DNA of 64,000 nt from Aquisediminimonas sp031376385 (GCA_031376385.1 JANMDQ010000019.1:18341-82340); one strand, 5' to 3'; numbered from the stretch's first letter, positions 31,659-41,702 are shown. Notes: a model not told the origin generated them from the letters alone. A program made the numbers and translations.

Positions 31659-33751
31659 AACTTCCCAGAAATCGTTAGCTGAAACCCTGGGTCAATCCGT
31701 CGCTCTCGCTTCACGATCTGGCTGACCACTCCACTTGCCCGCGTTACGGTGTAGAGGAACCGTTCCCGCGTGAACGGCGTTTGAGTGGCGTTGAAGACTT
31801 GCAGTTTCACAGTGCCAACTGACCATTTGCGATATTCGATGAACGCTTCCACATTCTCACGCTCCACTTGGCTGCGGAACTGAGTGACGAAATAGGCCTT
31901 CCCCGGTGCAGCGACATTCACGGTGAAGCCATAAGCAATGCCGGGCTTTGGCAAATCGTGGCGAAACTCAAACGTCTGATGCCATTGGGGCCGGAATGAC
32001 GCGCGACGGTTGAGGCCAGTTACAGGGTCCAGAACACGACTGCCGTGATAATGGCCGGTGTATTTCAGTTCCATACCGCGCACGCCAAAGGGCTTAGTGA
32101 GCCAATCAAACGGCAGCGTGATCTCCAGCTCCGCATTCCAGCGGCGGCTGTTTCCAATATTCCCCGCCCCATCGAAAAAGATCAGATTGCCCGCCGCGTC
32201 CGTTGCGGAAACAGGCACCAAATCCTGCGTATCACGAAGGAGTTCGTAAGAGCCCAACAGTTCAATACTGCCGCGATCCATGAATTTGTGGCGAACAAGG
32301 GCAGAAAATGTCGTCACTTTTTGCGGCACCAGATCCTGATTACCCGCGTCCACTTGGTTGCCCTGCCCCAGATCAACTGACGTTGCGAATTCGCCGAAAT
32401 CCAGTTGGGCGACTTGGTGTTCAGCGCGCAGTTCAACGGTTGTCGCCTTGTCGGCCGTCCATGTGGCGACGATGCGGGGTTTGCCAAATTGAAAACTGCG
32501 GCTGGCCGCAGAATCCCCGCCCAAACGTAATTTGGAAAATTCAAAAATGACGCCGCTTTCCAGTTTGAAAGATGGGGTGATGGCCCACACGTCTGACAAA
32601 AACGGCTCCAGCCGCGTTTCACGCACCAGGACGGCGCTAGATGAAATGTCGATTGGCGCGCCGTTAACGGCCTCGCCTCCCACAAACCGCGCATCCAGCC
32701 GGTTGTAAGCCAGCTCCGCACCGAACTGAATCTGGTGATCCGCGATGCCAGTCCAGTCATTTTGCACGCGCAACACAGCCTCTGACGGGCGGTTGCGGTT
32801 GCTGGCTTCGAACAACGTCGTGGTCGCGCTGCGGGTGGTAAATATCCGCGCGATCTGCTGGTCAGTTTCATGGCTGTACAGCGCGATCAACTTTGTCGTG
32901 AGTTTGGGGGCAAGCGCGAGTTCGATATCCCCGCCAATTTCATATTCCACATCATTTTTCGGTTCGTCTGTGCCCAGCGTTTCTGATCCGATGACTTGGC
33001 CCGTAGGCCCTGTAATGATGCCAAGCCGCAAATCCTTGCCATTGCTCCAAGAATATTGGCCTTTAAGGTTTAACTTCGCGCCGCCAATGCGGGTTTTGAT
33101 GGCTCCGCCTAAAGTGGCTTCACGATAACTGCTGTCGCCTTCATAAGTACGGCGCTCAATCAGCGCGCGGCCGCCGTTAAGGAAATCCTCCGGCCCTGTG
33201 GTACGCTGGTGCTCACTATAATAATCGACATTCACTTCGTAAGTTGTGTCACCGCGTTTGAGCGTCGCGGAGCCACTGCCGATGGGCATTACAGCGCGGC
33301 GCAGGCTCTTCGTCAGGCCAATTTCGTAAGTGCCCGTTAGTGCGCTGCCTGACTTACGGATGACATTGACGATTTGCCCCTTGCCCTGCGCTTCGCCGTC
33401 GCCGCCCGCCTGTTCAGTCAGTTCAATCTGTTCGACTTGGCTGGCCGGAATGCGGGAGAGGATAGTTTTGATGTTATCGGATTTGGTGGACGGGCGGTCG
33501 CCATCGATCAGAACATTGCCAGCATTTTCCCCGAAACCGCGCCGTCCTTCGCTATCGTCTATCGAAAAACCAGGGATGCGATCAACCATATCGAGCGCGT
33601 TGACGGGGGAGTAGGCGGCGAAAAACTCCGGGCTGAAGCTTCGTTTGCCGCTACCCTCGGTGGCGGGTGCAGATTGCGCGAAGGCAGCTGCGGGGGTGAG
33701 GCTGCCAAGCGCCAATGCCACAGCAGCTATGCGTTTGCGCTTTAACCTCAC
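31655..33751 (-). CDS. TonB-dependent outer-membrane receptor
   Basis: The 698-residue protein has a signal peptide (KRKRIAAVALALGSLTPAAAFAQ), a plug domain (NALDMVDRIPGFSIDDSEGRRGFGENAGNVLIDGDRPSTKSDNIKTILSRIP in parts, VEQIELTEQAGGDGEAQGKGQIVNVI) and a C-terminal beta-barrel ending in an aromatic residue (FQLTISGKF). It takes up an unknown ligand in a TonB-dependent way. I chose GTG at 33751, with GGAGAG 9 nt upstream; the longer frame to 33826 would translate the palindrome at 33775-33804. Confidence 0.9.
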   Translation of the reverse strand: MRLKRKRIAAVALALGSLTPAAAFAQSAPATEGSGKRSFSPEFFAAYSPVNALDMVDRIPGFSIDDSEGRRGFGENAGNVLIDGDRPSTKSDNIKTILSRIPASQVEQIELTEQAGGDGEAQGKGQIVNVIRKSGSALTGTYEIGLTKSLRRAVMPIGSGSATLKRGDTTYEVNVDYYSEHQRTTGPEDFLNGGRALIERRTYEGDSSYREATLGGAIKTRIGGAKLNLKGQYSWSNGKDLRLGIITGPTGQVIGSETLGTDEPKNDVEYEIGGDIELALAPKLTTKLIALYSHETDQQIARIFTTRSATTTLFEASNRNRPSEAVLRVQNDWTGIADHQIQFGAELAYNRLDARFVGGEAVNGAPIDISSSAVLVRETRLEPFLSDVWAITPSFKLESGVIFEFSKLRLGGDSAASRSFQFGKPRIVATWTADKATTVELRAEHQVAQLDFGEFATSVDLGQGNQVDAGNQDLVPQKVTTFSALVRHKFMDRGSIELLGSYELLRDTQDLVPVSATDAAGNLIFFDGAGNIGNSRRWNAELEITLPFDWLTKPFGVRGMELKYTGHYHGSRVLDPVTGLNRRASFRPQWHQTFEFRHDLPKPGIAYGFTVNVAAPGKAYFVTQFRSQVERENVEAFIEYRKWSVGTVKLQVFNATQTPFTRERFLYTVTRASGVVSQIVKRERRIDPGFQLTISGKF

Positions 33752-33774
33752 GGCGTTGTACTCTCCTGCATTTT

Positions 33775-33804
33775 CGTCATTGCTGCGCTTCGCTCGCAAT
33801 GACG
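33775..33804. repeat. Short palindrome CGTCATTG...CAATGACG
   Basis: CGTCATTG-CTGCGCTTCGCTCG-CAATGACG forms a hairpin with 8-bp arms. It is one unit of the CGTCATTGCGAGCGAAGC family and lies in the leader of the TonB receptor gene, ~25 nt upstream of its start. Confidence 0.8.
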
Positions 33805-33963
33805 ACTTCTCGCTAAGGACTGCCAATCTTTAACCCACCTACCCTTCGCCCAAAAGGCGTGGAGATTCGATGAACGCCTTTCGACAAAAGCGGCTTGCAC
33901 CTGCGCGGCTTGCCACGTAACGCGGAAGGCTACTTGCCGTTAACGTCAACTGAAAGGCCCCCG

Positions 33964-34806
33964 ATGCGCTTTACTGGCACCAAAGATTATGTTGCAACTG
34001 ATGATTTGAAAGTTGCTGTGAACGCCTCTGCAACGCTGCGGCGGCCTCTTCTCGTGAAGGGCGAACCCGGCACGGGCAAGACTGTGCTGGCCGAAGAAAT
34101 CGCCAAAGCGATGGGCGCGCCGCTCATCACTTGGAATATCAAATCGACCACCAAAGCACACCAAGGCCTCTATGAATATGACGCTGTGGCGCGGCTGCGC
34201 GACGGTCAGCTTGGCGATGAACGCGTGCATGACATCAAAAACTACATCCGCAAAGGCAAGCTTTGGGAGGCGTTTACATCGCCTGTTCTCCCCGTCCTCT
34301 TGATCGACGAAATCGATAAAGCTGACATCGAATTTCCGAACGATCTGTTGCAGGAACTCGACCGGATGAGCTTCGACGTTTACGAAACGCATGAGACGAT
34401 TACGGCCAAAGAGCGCCCCATCATCATTATTACGTCCAACAATGAAAAGGAACTGCCCGATGCGTTCCTGCGTCGTTGTTTCTTCCATTACATCAAATTC
34501 CCCGACCGCGACACGATGCAGGCGATCATCGACGTCCATTTTCCGGGCATCCAGAAAATTCTTGTGAAGAAGGCGATGGATATCTTTTATGACATCCGTG
34601 AAGTGCCGGGCCTAAAGAAAAAGCCGTCCACCAGCGAGTTGATCGACTGGCTGAAGCTTTTGCTGGCCGAAGACATGCCCCTAGACGTCCTCCAGAACCG
34701 AGACCCCAGCAAAGCCATTCCGCCCCTCCACGGTGCGCTGCTGAAGAATGAGCAGGATGTGATGCTGTTTGAGCGGCTAGCGTTTATGGCACGGCGGCAG
34801 GGGTAG
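33964..34806 (+). CDS. MoxR-type AAA+ ATPase
   Basis: The 280-residue protein has Walker A GEPGTGKT (K39), Walker B VLLIDEIDKAD near residue 117, sensor 1 IIITSNNEKELPDAFLRRC and a helical lid. MoxR ATPases act with VWA-domain proteins as chaperones or activators that insert metals or mature enzymes (for example CoxD with CoxE). ATG at 33964 has AAAGG upstream. It is followed after 2 nt by a small secreted-protein gene and then by the VWA partner. Confidence 0.92.
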   Translation: MRFTGTKDYVATDDLKVAVNASATLRRPLLVKGEPGTGKTVLAEEIAKAMGAPLITWNIKSTTKAHQGLYEYDAVARLRDGQLGDERVHDIKNYIRKGKLWEAFTSPVLPVLLIDEIDKADIEFPNDLLQELDRMSFDVYETHETITAKERPIIIITSNNEKELPDAFLRRCFFHYIKFPDRDTMQAIIDVHFPGIQKILVKKAMDIFYDIREVPGLKKKPSTSELIDWLKLLLAEDMPLDVLQNRDPSKAIPPLHGALLKNEQDVMLFERLAFMARRQG

Positions 34807-34808
34807 GC

Positions 34809-35183
34809 GTGCGCGCGCTGCTGCCTTTGACCTTGTTGTTTGGCGCAGCGTCAGCCCCGGCCCATGTCCCTAAGGCAAAGCAGCCGACGATCCCCAAATA
34901 TGTTTGGGGCGAATGGCGTGAAGATAATCGCTCCCAATGCGGCAGCACGGATGTGGGGAACAGGATCCTCTTTGGGGCCCGTCTCTGGGATATGCAGGGA
35001 ACATCCTTTGCGATCAGCTCTCTCAAATTTCGGGGGCGGAACAGTTTTTCGGTCTACACTAAAGCGTCGAAGTACGGATCGCCTTTTGCCAGTTTTGATT
35101 ATGATGCCAAAACTGACACTTTAATTCGGGACTCAGAGGTCTCTGTTTACCGCTGCCCCACTGTCGTGAAGAAAGCGCCCTGA
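34809..35183 (+). CDS. Small secreted protein between MoxR and VWA genes
   Basis: The 124-residue protein begins with a short signal peptide (MRALLPLTLLFGAASAPAHV, GTG start), then a soluble domain with two Cys (SQCGST and VYRCPTVV) that could form a disulfide, and a KYVWGEWREDNRSQCG segment. No family recognised. It begins 2 nt after the ATPase stop and its TGA overlaps the next ATG, so it is part of the operon. Its export is odd next to two cytosolic partners. Confidence 0.7.
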   Translation: MRALLPLTLLFGAASAPAHVPKAKQPTIPKYVWGEWREDNRSQCGSTDVGNRILFGARLWDMQGTSFAISSLKFRGRNSFSVYTKASKYGSPFASFDYDAKTDTLIRDSEVSVYRCPTVVKKAP

Positions 35184-36364
35184 TGTTTATAAACTTCCTC
35201 GACGAGCTCCGCCTTGCAGGCATCCCCGCTTCTTTGAAGGAGCATCTCATATTGCTTGAGGCGCTCGACAAAGACGTCATCGAGAACACGCCGGAGGAGT
35301 TTTACTATCTGTCCCGCTCCGTGTTTGTGAAGGATGAGGGGCTGCTTGTTCGGTTCGATCAGGTTTTCAACAAGGTCTTTAAGGGGCTGCTCACTGATTA
35401 TGGAACCAATCCCCAGGAAATTCCTGAGGATTGGTTGAAGGCCGTTGCCGAGAAATTCCTGACCGAGGAAGAGATGGAGGCAATGAAGTCTCTTGGGTCT
35501 TGGGAAGAGATTATGGAGACGTTGAAAAGGCGTCTGGAAGAACAGCAAAAGCGCCATGAAGGCGGCAGCAAGTGGATTGGCACAGGCGGAACGTCGCCTT
35601 TTGGCAACAACGGCTTCAACCCCGAAGGCGTGCGAATTGGCGGCGAGAGCAAGCATAAACGCGCGCTGAAAGTATGGGAAAAGCGCGAATTTGCGAACCT
35701 CGATCACACTAAGGAACTGGGCACACGCAATATCAAGATTGCGTTGCGTCGCCTGCGTAAATTTGCGCGCACAGGGTCAGCCGAGGAATTGGATATTCCA
35801 GCGACCATTGACGGCACGGCCAAACAAGGCTGGCTGGATATCCGGATGCGCCCGGAGCGTCGCAACGCGATTAAAGTGCTCTTGTTCCTTGATGTCGGCG
35901 GATCGATGGACCCGTTCATCAAGCTTTGCGAAGAATTGTTCAGTGCCGCGACCAGCGAGTTCAAGAACCTGGAATTCTTCTATTTCCACAATTGCCCTTA
36001 CGAAGGCGTGTGGAAGGATAACCGCCGCCGCTTTGCCGAACGGACGCCGATGTGGGATGTCCTGCACAAATATCCCCATGACTACAAGGCGATCTTCGTC
36101 GGTGACGCTGCGATGTCCCCATATGAGATCAGCCATGCTGGCGGGTCGGTGGAACATTTCAACGAGGAATCAGGGGCCGTGTGGATGCAGCGGCTGACCA
36201 ATACTTATCCCGCCGCCGTCTGGCTCAACCCCACACCAGAGGCGCATTGGGGATACTCGCAATCGACCAAAATCATCAAGGAATTGATGAAGGATCGCAT
36301 GTATCCGCTTTCACTGATCGGGCTAGATGGCGCGATGCGGGAACTGGTGCGCAAAGCGGGGTAG
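35183..36364 (+). CDS. VWA-domain protein, CoxE-like
   Basis: The 393-residue protein has a helical N-terminal region and a C-terminal von Willebrand A domain with the MIDAS motif DVGGSM (D at about residue 237) and FVGDAAMSPYEI. It matches the CoxE-like VWA family that pairs with MoxR ATPases. The ATPase lies one gene upstream. Such pairs mature metalloenzymes or remodel complexes; the client is unknown. The 3' end lies 4 nt from the convergent AceE-like gene. Confidence 0.88.
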   Translation: MFINFLDELRLAGIPASLKEHLILLEALDKDVIENTPEEFYYLSRSVFVKDEGLLVRFDQVFNKVFKGLLTDYGTNPQEIPEDWLKAVAEKFLTEEEMEAMKSLGSWEEIMETLKRRLEEQQKRHEGGSKWIGTGGTSPFGNNGFNPEGVRIGGESKHKRALKVWEKREFANLDHTKELGTRNIKIALRRLRKFARTGSAEELDIPATIDGTAKQGWLDIRMRPERRNAIKVLLFLDVGGSMDPFIKLCEELFSAATSEFKNLEFFYFHNCPYEGVWKDNRRRFAERTPMWDVLHKYPHDYKAIFVGDAAMSPYEISHAGGSVEHFNEESGAVWMQRLTNTYPAAVWLNPTPEAHWGYSQSTKIIKELMKDRMYPLSLIGLDGAMRELVRKAG

Positions 36365-36368
36365 CGCC

Positions 36369-38675
36369 TTACCCTAATACTCGCGCTGTTGCGGCCACCA
36401 CTGCATCGGCGTCGAGCCCGTAAGTGCGATACAGGTCTGGCAAATCGCCTGTCTGCCCGAACCGGTCCACACCCAGCGGCACCACGCGACGCCCATCGAC
36501 GGCACCGATCCAAGACAGTGACCCCGGTGATCCATCTGTCAGCGTGACGAGACCGGCACACGGAGCCAGCGCCAGTTTGGCCGCAATGTGCGAACCCGTG
36601 CCGTTCGCGCTCCAATCGCGGTGAAGCAAGTCTGGCGATGTGACGTTGAGCAATCCCAAGCCGGGCAGATCCACCGCCATGGCGGCCCAGGCCTCCAGCG
36701 CCTCAGGCATCACTGCCCCCATTGCGACGATTGCGGCATCGCAAGTCGCGCCGGGCTGTTTGAGCCAATAGGCCCCTGCCAAGGCGTCGCTTTGCCAGTC
36801 GCCTGTCCGCTCTGGCTGATCAAGTTCGCGCGTGGACAGCCGCAGATAGATGCTCTCCCCGTCTTCCGCTTGCATGAGGCGAAAGGCATGTTCCATAAAC
36901 AGCGTCAATTCATCAGCATAAGCTGGCTCATAATGACGCAGGCCCGGCTGGCCCATGGCAATCAGCGGCGGGTTGATCGATTGGTGCGCGCCGCCTTCTG
37001 GCCCCAGCGTCACGCCGGACGGCGTAGCCACCAGTAAGAAGCGCGCATCTTGGTAGCAAGCATAGTTGAGCGCATCGAGCCCGCGCGAAATGAAGGGATC
37101 ATAGACAGTGCCAATGGGGATCAGCCGTTCGCCGAACAGATCGCCAGACAGGCCCATGGCTGCGAGCATCAGGAACAGATTATTTTCCGCAATGCCCAGT
37201 TCGACATGCTGCCCGGCACCATCGCCGCCCCATTTCTGCGCGCTGGGGATTTTCGCCGCACGGAAGACATCCGCCATTTCCTGACGGCGAAATAGCCCGC
37301 GCTGATTAACCCATGCGCCGAGGTTGGTTGAGACGGTGACGTCAGGCGACGTCGTAATAATACGGTCGGCGAGCGGCGCTTTGGATTTGGCCAGTTCGAG
37401 CAGAACCTTACCAAAGGCCGCTTGCGTCGATTGCTTGGCGCCTTCTGGCACGACCAGTGCAGGCACGGGGACTACAGCTGCCCTGCCCCGCTTCTTCCGC
37501 GCCATCGGGGATACCTGTGCGAGCGCCTGCGCAGTTGCCGCGATGTTATCGCCAAGCCCTGCCCAAGCATCCCACTCATCGCCTTCTGCGATCCCAAGCG
37601 TGGAGCGGAACCCCTCAATCTGGGTCGGTGTCATCAGGCCGCTGTGGTTATCTTTATGCCCTGCAAACGGCAGGCCATAACCTTTTACCGTATAAGCAAT
37701 AAAGATTGTCGGCCGGTCATCCTGCGCACTGTCAAACGCTTCGCACAGGCTCTCGATACAATGGCCGCCAAGGCCCGTCATCAATGCAGCGAGGGCCGCA
37801 TCATCGCGCTTGGCGAGAAGTTCAGGCACGCCCCGCACATGGCCCAAATCGCGCAACAGACGTTCGCGCCATGCCGCCCCACCTTGATAAGTGAGCGCAG
37901 CGAATTCGGCGTTGGGCGTTTCGTCAATCCAGTCATCCAGCGCCTGCCCGCCGGGCTCCTTAAACGCCGCCTTTTGCAGCTTGCCGTTTTTCACCGTAAC
38001 GACACGCCAGCCGCAGGTTTCGAAAATATCATCAAAGCGACGGAACATCCGGTCCGCAGTGGTCGCGTCGAGAGACTGGCGGTTGTAATCAACCACCCAC
38101 CAACAGTTGCGTATATTATGCTTATAGGCCTCAATTAGGCATTCGTAGATGTTGCCTTCGTCCAGTTCGGCGTCGCCCATCAAGGCAATCATCCGGCCTG
38201 CATCTGCCTCTGCCAGTGATCCGTGGGCGATGAGATAATCCTGAATGAGGCTTGCAAAGGCCGTGACTGCAACGCCGAGGCCAACGCTCCCTGTCGAGAA
38301 GTCGACCGGGATGATGTCTTTCGTACGACTAGGATAGCTTTGGATGCCCCCAAGGCCACGAAATGCCTTGATCTTCTCAAGATCATGATTGCCAAGCAAA
38401 TGGTGGATCGCATGAAGAACTGGCCCGGCGTGCGGTTTAACAGCTACTTTATCATTGGGCCTAAGCGCATGGAAATAGAGCGCCGTCATAATCGCCGTGA
38501 TCGACGCACAGCTGGCCTGATGGCCACCCACTTTCAACCCGTCACGACTCTCGCGCAAATGGTTCGCATTGTGGATCGTCCAAGATGACAGCCACCGCAG
38601 GCGGGTTTCAATCGCGTCGAGCGCTGTGATGTCGGGCTTGGCAGTGGCGGGTTTGCGAGCTTTAGTCTTGGTCAT
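36369..38675 (-). CDS. AceE-like pyruvate dehydrogenase E1 / transketolase-family enzyme
   Basis: The 768-residue protein follows the homodimeric (AceE-type) E1 layout: ALDAIETRLRWLSSWTIHNANHLRE, GLKVGGHQASCASI, DFSTGSVGLGVAVTAFASL, the ThDP motif region GDAELDEGNIYE (AceE: GDGEMDEPE), then a transketolase-like central domain and C-terminal domain. It should bind thiamine diphosphate and decarboxylate a 2-oxo acid, but the substrate is not known. It is the last gene of the gcv operon; a GTG at 38702 overlaps the gcvPB stop, while the ATG at 38675 gives a better N-terminus. pdhAB elsewhere in the window encodes the usual E1. Confidence 0.82.
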   Translation of the reverse strand: MTKTKARKPATAKPDITALDAIETRLRWLSSWTIHNANHLRESRDGLKVGGHQASCASITAIMTALYFHALRPNDKVAVKPHAGPVLHAIHHLLGNHDLEKIKAFRGLGGIQSYPSRTKDIIPVDFSTGSVGLGVAVTAFASLIQDYLIAHGSLAEADAGRMIALMGDAELDEGNIYECLIEAYKHNIRNCWWVVDYNRQSLDATTADRMFRRFDDIFETCGWRVVTVKNGKLQKAAFKEPGGQALDDWIDETPNAEFAALTYQGGAAWRERLLRDLGHVRGVPELLAKRDDAALAALMTGLGGHCIESLCEAFDSAQDDRPTIFIAYTVKGYGLPFAGHKDNHSGLMTPTQIEGFRSTLGIAEGDEWDAWAGLGDNIAATAQALAQVSPMARKKRGRAAVVPVPALVVPEGAKQSTQAAFGKVLLELAKSKAPLADRIITTSPDVTVSTNLGAWVNQRGLFRRQEMADVFRAAKIPSAQKWGGDGAGQHVELGIAENNLFLMLAAMGLSGDLFGERLIPIGTVYDPFISRGLDALNYACYQDARFLLVATPSGVTLGPEGGAHQSINPPLIAMGQPGLRHYEPAYADELTLFMEHAFRLMQAEDGESIYLRLSTRELDQPERTGDWQSDALAGAYWLKQPGATCDAAIVAMGAVMPEALEAWAAMAVDLPGLGLLNVTSPDLLHRDWSANGTGSHIAAKLALAPCAGLVTLTDGSPGSLSWIGAVDGRRVVPLGVDRFGQTGDLPDLYRTYGLDADAVVAATARVLG

Positions 38676-38698
38676 AGATCGGTCATCTGCCAATTCTT

Positions 38699-40264
38699 TC
38701 ACTCCGCCGCAACCGCCAAATCAGGTTCTTTCCAAACCAGCACTGGCTTACGCGCGGCAAGCGTTTCATCCAATCGTCTGCGCGGGGCGAAATGCGGCGC
38801 AGACTTCAGTGAAGCGTCGCCGGCCTTCGCGCGTTTGACCACAGAGCGAATGGCGCCAATAAACTGATCCAGCGCGGCTTTGCTCTCTGTCTCGGTCGGT
38901 TCGATCAGCATCGCGCCGTGAACGACAAGCGGGAAATAGACAGTCATCGGGTGATAGCCTTCGTCGATCAGGCCTTTGGCGATGTCTAAGGTCGTGAAGC
39001 CCTCGGCCAACCCAGCGTCAGTAAACAATGCCTCATGCATGCATGGGCCGCTGTCGCCGAACGGCGCATCCATGACGTCTTCCAGACTACGCAGGATATA
39101 GTTGGCGTTGAGCACCGCATCCTCGGCGACCTGTCGCAGTCCATCGGCACCATGGCTCATGATGTAACTCAGTGCGCGCGTAAACATCCCCATCTGGCCG
39201 TGGAATGCGACCATCCGGCCAAAGCTCTGTGTCTCAGGGCCAGCGCCTTCTTCCTCCACAATCACATAGCCATCGCCGCGCTTTTCCACATAAGGGAGCG
39301 GCGCGAAGGGGGCGAGCGCCTCTGACAGCACAACAGGCCCGGACCCCGGCCCGCCGCCGCCGTGCGGGGTGCTGAATGTCTTGTGCAAGTTGATGTGCAT
39401 CGCATCGACACCCAGATCGCCGGGGCGGACGCGACCAACGATGGCGTTGAAATTCGCGCCGTCACAGTAAACGAAACCGCCTGCGGCATGAACTGCATCC
39501 GAAATCTCACGCAAGTCGCGCTCAAAAAGCCCGCAGGTATTTGGATTGGTGATCATCACGCCTGCGACATCGGGGCCCAAACGGGCTTTAAGCGCAGGCA
39601 AATCAACGCGGCCTTTGGATGTTGCCGGGATATTCTCGACAGCATAGCCTGCGAATGCCGCCGTTGCTGGGTTAGTGCCATGCGCACTTTCAGGACAGAG
39701 GATCACTGACCGCGCATCGCCGCGTGCCGTAAGCGCCGCGCGGATGGCGAGGATGCCGCACAACTCCCCGTGCGCGCCTGCCTTGGGGGACATGGCCACG
39801 GCCTTCATCCCCGTCAGCGTCACCAGCCAATGGGCAAGCTGATCAATCACTGCCAGCGCGCCTTGAACGGTGCTGATCGGCGCGAGTGGATGCACATCAT
39901 TAAAACCGGCCATCCGCGACACTTTTTCATTCACACGCGGGTTGTGCTTCATCGTGCAACTGCCAAGCGGGAAAAAGCCGAGGTCAATGGCGTAATTCTG
40001 ACGAGAAAGGCGCGTGTAATGGCGCACAGTCTCTGGCTCTGAAAGGCCGGGAAGGCCAATAGCGCGATTGCGTTCAAGATTGCCGAGGCGACTTGTCACT
40101 TTAGGACGTGGCGCGATGTCCACCCCTGTCGTCTCACTATTCCCAATTTCAAAGATCAGCGCTTCTTCCAGCATCAACGCGCGGTTGCCAGTGAAAGTGC
40201 TGACGGGGCCAGCATCATTGGCCGTCATTTCAGGCTTCCAGCCACTTTGGTTGGGGGTGTTCAT
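38699..40264 (-). CDS. gcvPB: Glycine dehydrogenase (decarboxylating) subunit 2
   Basis: The 521-residue protein is the PLP-binding half of the P protein of the glycine cleavage system. The PLP lysine lies in NLHKTFSTPHGGGGPG; also visible are LGSCTMKHNPRVNE, GAHGELCGILAIRA and MITNPNTCGLFE. It works with GcvPA, GcvH, GcvT and lipoamide dehydrogenase. Start overlaps the gcvPA stop by 4 nt. Confidence 0.97.
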   Translation of the reverse strand: MNTPNQSGWKPEMTANDAGPVSTFTGNRALMLEEALIFEIGNSETTGVDIAPRPKVTSRLGNLERNRAIGLPGLSEPETVRHYTRLSRQNYAIDLGFFPLGSCTMKHNPRVNEKVSRMAGFNDVHPLAPISTVQGALAVIDQLAHWLVTLTGMKAVAMSPKAGAHGELCGILAIRAALTARGDARSVILCPESAHGTNPATAAFAGYAVENIPATSKGRVDLPALKARLGPDVAGVMITNPNTCGLFERDLREISDAVHAAGGFVYCDGANFNAIVGRVRPGDLGVDAMHINLHKTFSTPHGGGGPGSGPVVLSEALAPFAPLPYVEKRGDGYVIVEEEGAGPETQSFGRMVAFHGQMGMFTRALSYIMSHGADGLRQVAEDAVLNANYILRSLEDVMDAPFGDSGPCMHEALFTDAGLAEGFTTLDIAKGLIDEGYHPMTVYFPLVVHGAMLIEPTETESKAALDQFIGAIRSVVKRAKAGDASLKSAPHFAPRRRLDETLAARKPVLVWKEPDLAVAAE

Positions 40265-41619
40265 GCCAAATGCTCCTCAAGTGCGGATGCGAGTGTTTCA
40301 ATATCTTCAGGCGTTACAACTTCGGTAACCGCCACGATCAGGCCATTTTCAAGCGCGCCAACGCCGGGAAAAAGCCGCCCTAGTGAGACGCCGCCGAGGA
40401 TGCCTTGCCCTGCTAAAGCCTGCACGATTGGCCGTGCCTCTTTTGACAGTTTCAAGGTGAACTCGTTGAAGAAATTCTCATTCACCAGCTCAACACCGCG
40501 AATTTGGGAAAGCCGATCTGCTGCGATCACCGCATTTGCATGGTTCAACATCGCCAGATCGCGCAGTCCGCGCTCGCCGAGCAGTGTCATGTGAACACTG
40601 AAAGCCAACGCACACAGTCCTGAATTGGTGCAGATGTTGGACGTCGCTTTTTCCCGCCGGATATGCTGTTCGCGGGTGGAAAGCGTCAGCACGAAGCCAC
40701 GTTTGCCCTCTGCATCCACGGTCTCGCCGCACAAGCGGCCGGGCATTTGGCGCACGAACTTTTCCTTGCACGCAAACAGGCCGACATAGGGTCCGCCAAA
40801 TTGGAGGCCGACGCCAATGGATTGGCCTTCACCGACGACGATGTCCGCGCCCATTTCGCCCGGCGGCTTGATTGCCCCAAACGCGACGGGTTCCGTGATG
40901 ACTGCGATTAGCAACGCCCCAACTTCATGCGCTTTAGCTGCAATGGCGCTCAGATCTTCGATGCGCCCCAATATGTCGGGATATTGGACGACGACGCAGC
41001 TTGTGGTGGCATCAATTGCGGCAATCAATCGTGCGCTGTCGGTGTCAGCGGTCAATTCTGGCTTGGCCGTATCCAGCACATCGCCAGTGAAGCGCGCCAT
41101 CGTTTCACAGACGCTGACATAATGGGGATGGAGGCCGGACGAGAGGACGGCTTTGCTCCGCTTCGTAATGCGGCCCGCCATTACAATCGCTTCCCAGCAG
41201 GCTGTAGAGCCATCATACATTGACGCATTGGCGACATCACAGCCCAGCAGCCGAGCGACTTGCGTTTGAAATTCAAACAACATTTGGAGCGTGCCCTGAG
41301 CGATTTCGGGCTGATAAGGGGTGTAAGCCGTCAGAAACTCTCCGCGCTGAATGAGATGATCGACGCTCGCGGGCACATGATGCTTGTAGGCGCCGGCCCC
41401 TAAGAAGAAGGGATGATGCGATGCGGCCATATTCTGCCGCGCAAGGGCGGACATGTGACGCTCAACGGCCATTTCGCTGGCATGATTTGGAAGCCCGCGG
41501 ATCGGCCCATCCAACTGCGCCTCGGCCGGGACATCAACGAACAAGTCATCAACGCTGTTGGCGCCGATGACTGCCAACATTGCTGAGCGGTCGGTCTGGG
41601 TGAGGGGGAGGTAGCGCAT
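40261..41619 (-). CDS. gcvPA: Glycine dehydrogenase (decarboxylating) subunit 1
   Basis: The 452-residue protein is the N-terminal half of the split P protein: MRYLPLTQTDRSAMLAVIG, FLGAGAYKHHVPASVDHLI, YTPYQPEIAQGTLQMLFEFQTQ, DGSTACWEAIVMAGR, VNENFFNEFTLKL. ATG at 41619 is used; a TTG just before it is less likely. The 90-nt gap to gcvH is filled by an inverted repeat. Confidence 0.97.
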   Translation of the reverse strand: MRYLPLTQTDRSAMLAVIGANSVDDLFVDVPAEAQLDGPIRGLPNHASEMAVERHMSALARQNMAASHHPFFLGAGAYKHHVPASVDHLIQRGEFLTAYTPYQPEIAQGTLQMLFEFQTQVARLLGCDVANASMYDGSTACWEAIVMAGRITKRSKAVLSSGLHPHYVSVCETMARFTGDVLDTAKPELTADTDSARLIAAIDATTSCVVVQYPDILGRIEDLSAIAAKAHEVGALLIAVITEPVAFGAIKPPGEMGADIVVGEGQSIGVGLQFGGPYVGLFACKEKFVRQMPGRLCGETVDAEGKRGFVLTLSTREQHIRREKATSNICTNSGLCALAFSVHMTLLGERGLRDLAMLNHANAVIAADRLSQIRGVELVNENFFNEFTLKLSKEARPIVQALAGQGILGGVSLGRLFPGVGALENGLIVAVTEVVTPEDIETLASALEEHLA

Positions 41620-41629
41620 CAATCAATTT

Positions 41630-41702
41630 CCGTTCGTATCGAGCGAAGTCGAGAGTGTGTGGCCGCGTTCATACATGTCTCGACTTCGCTCGACACGAAC
41701 GG
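41630..41702. repeat. Inverted repeat between gcvH and gcvPA
   Basis: CCGTTCGTATCGAGCGAAGT (41630-41655, then CGAGAG) pairs with CTCGACTTCGCTCGACACGAACGG (ending 41702), 26-nt arms and a 20-nt spacer. It is the same unit as in carA (24748-24830) and at 11249. It occupies almost the whole gap between two operon genes. Confidence 0.9.

Noticed and set aside
33752..33826. 25-codon N-terminal extension of the TonB receptor
   Set aside because: It would translate a dispersed palindrome ahead of the signal peptide, and a GTG with a good RBS lies at 33751.
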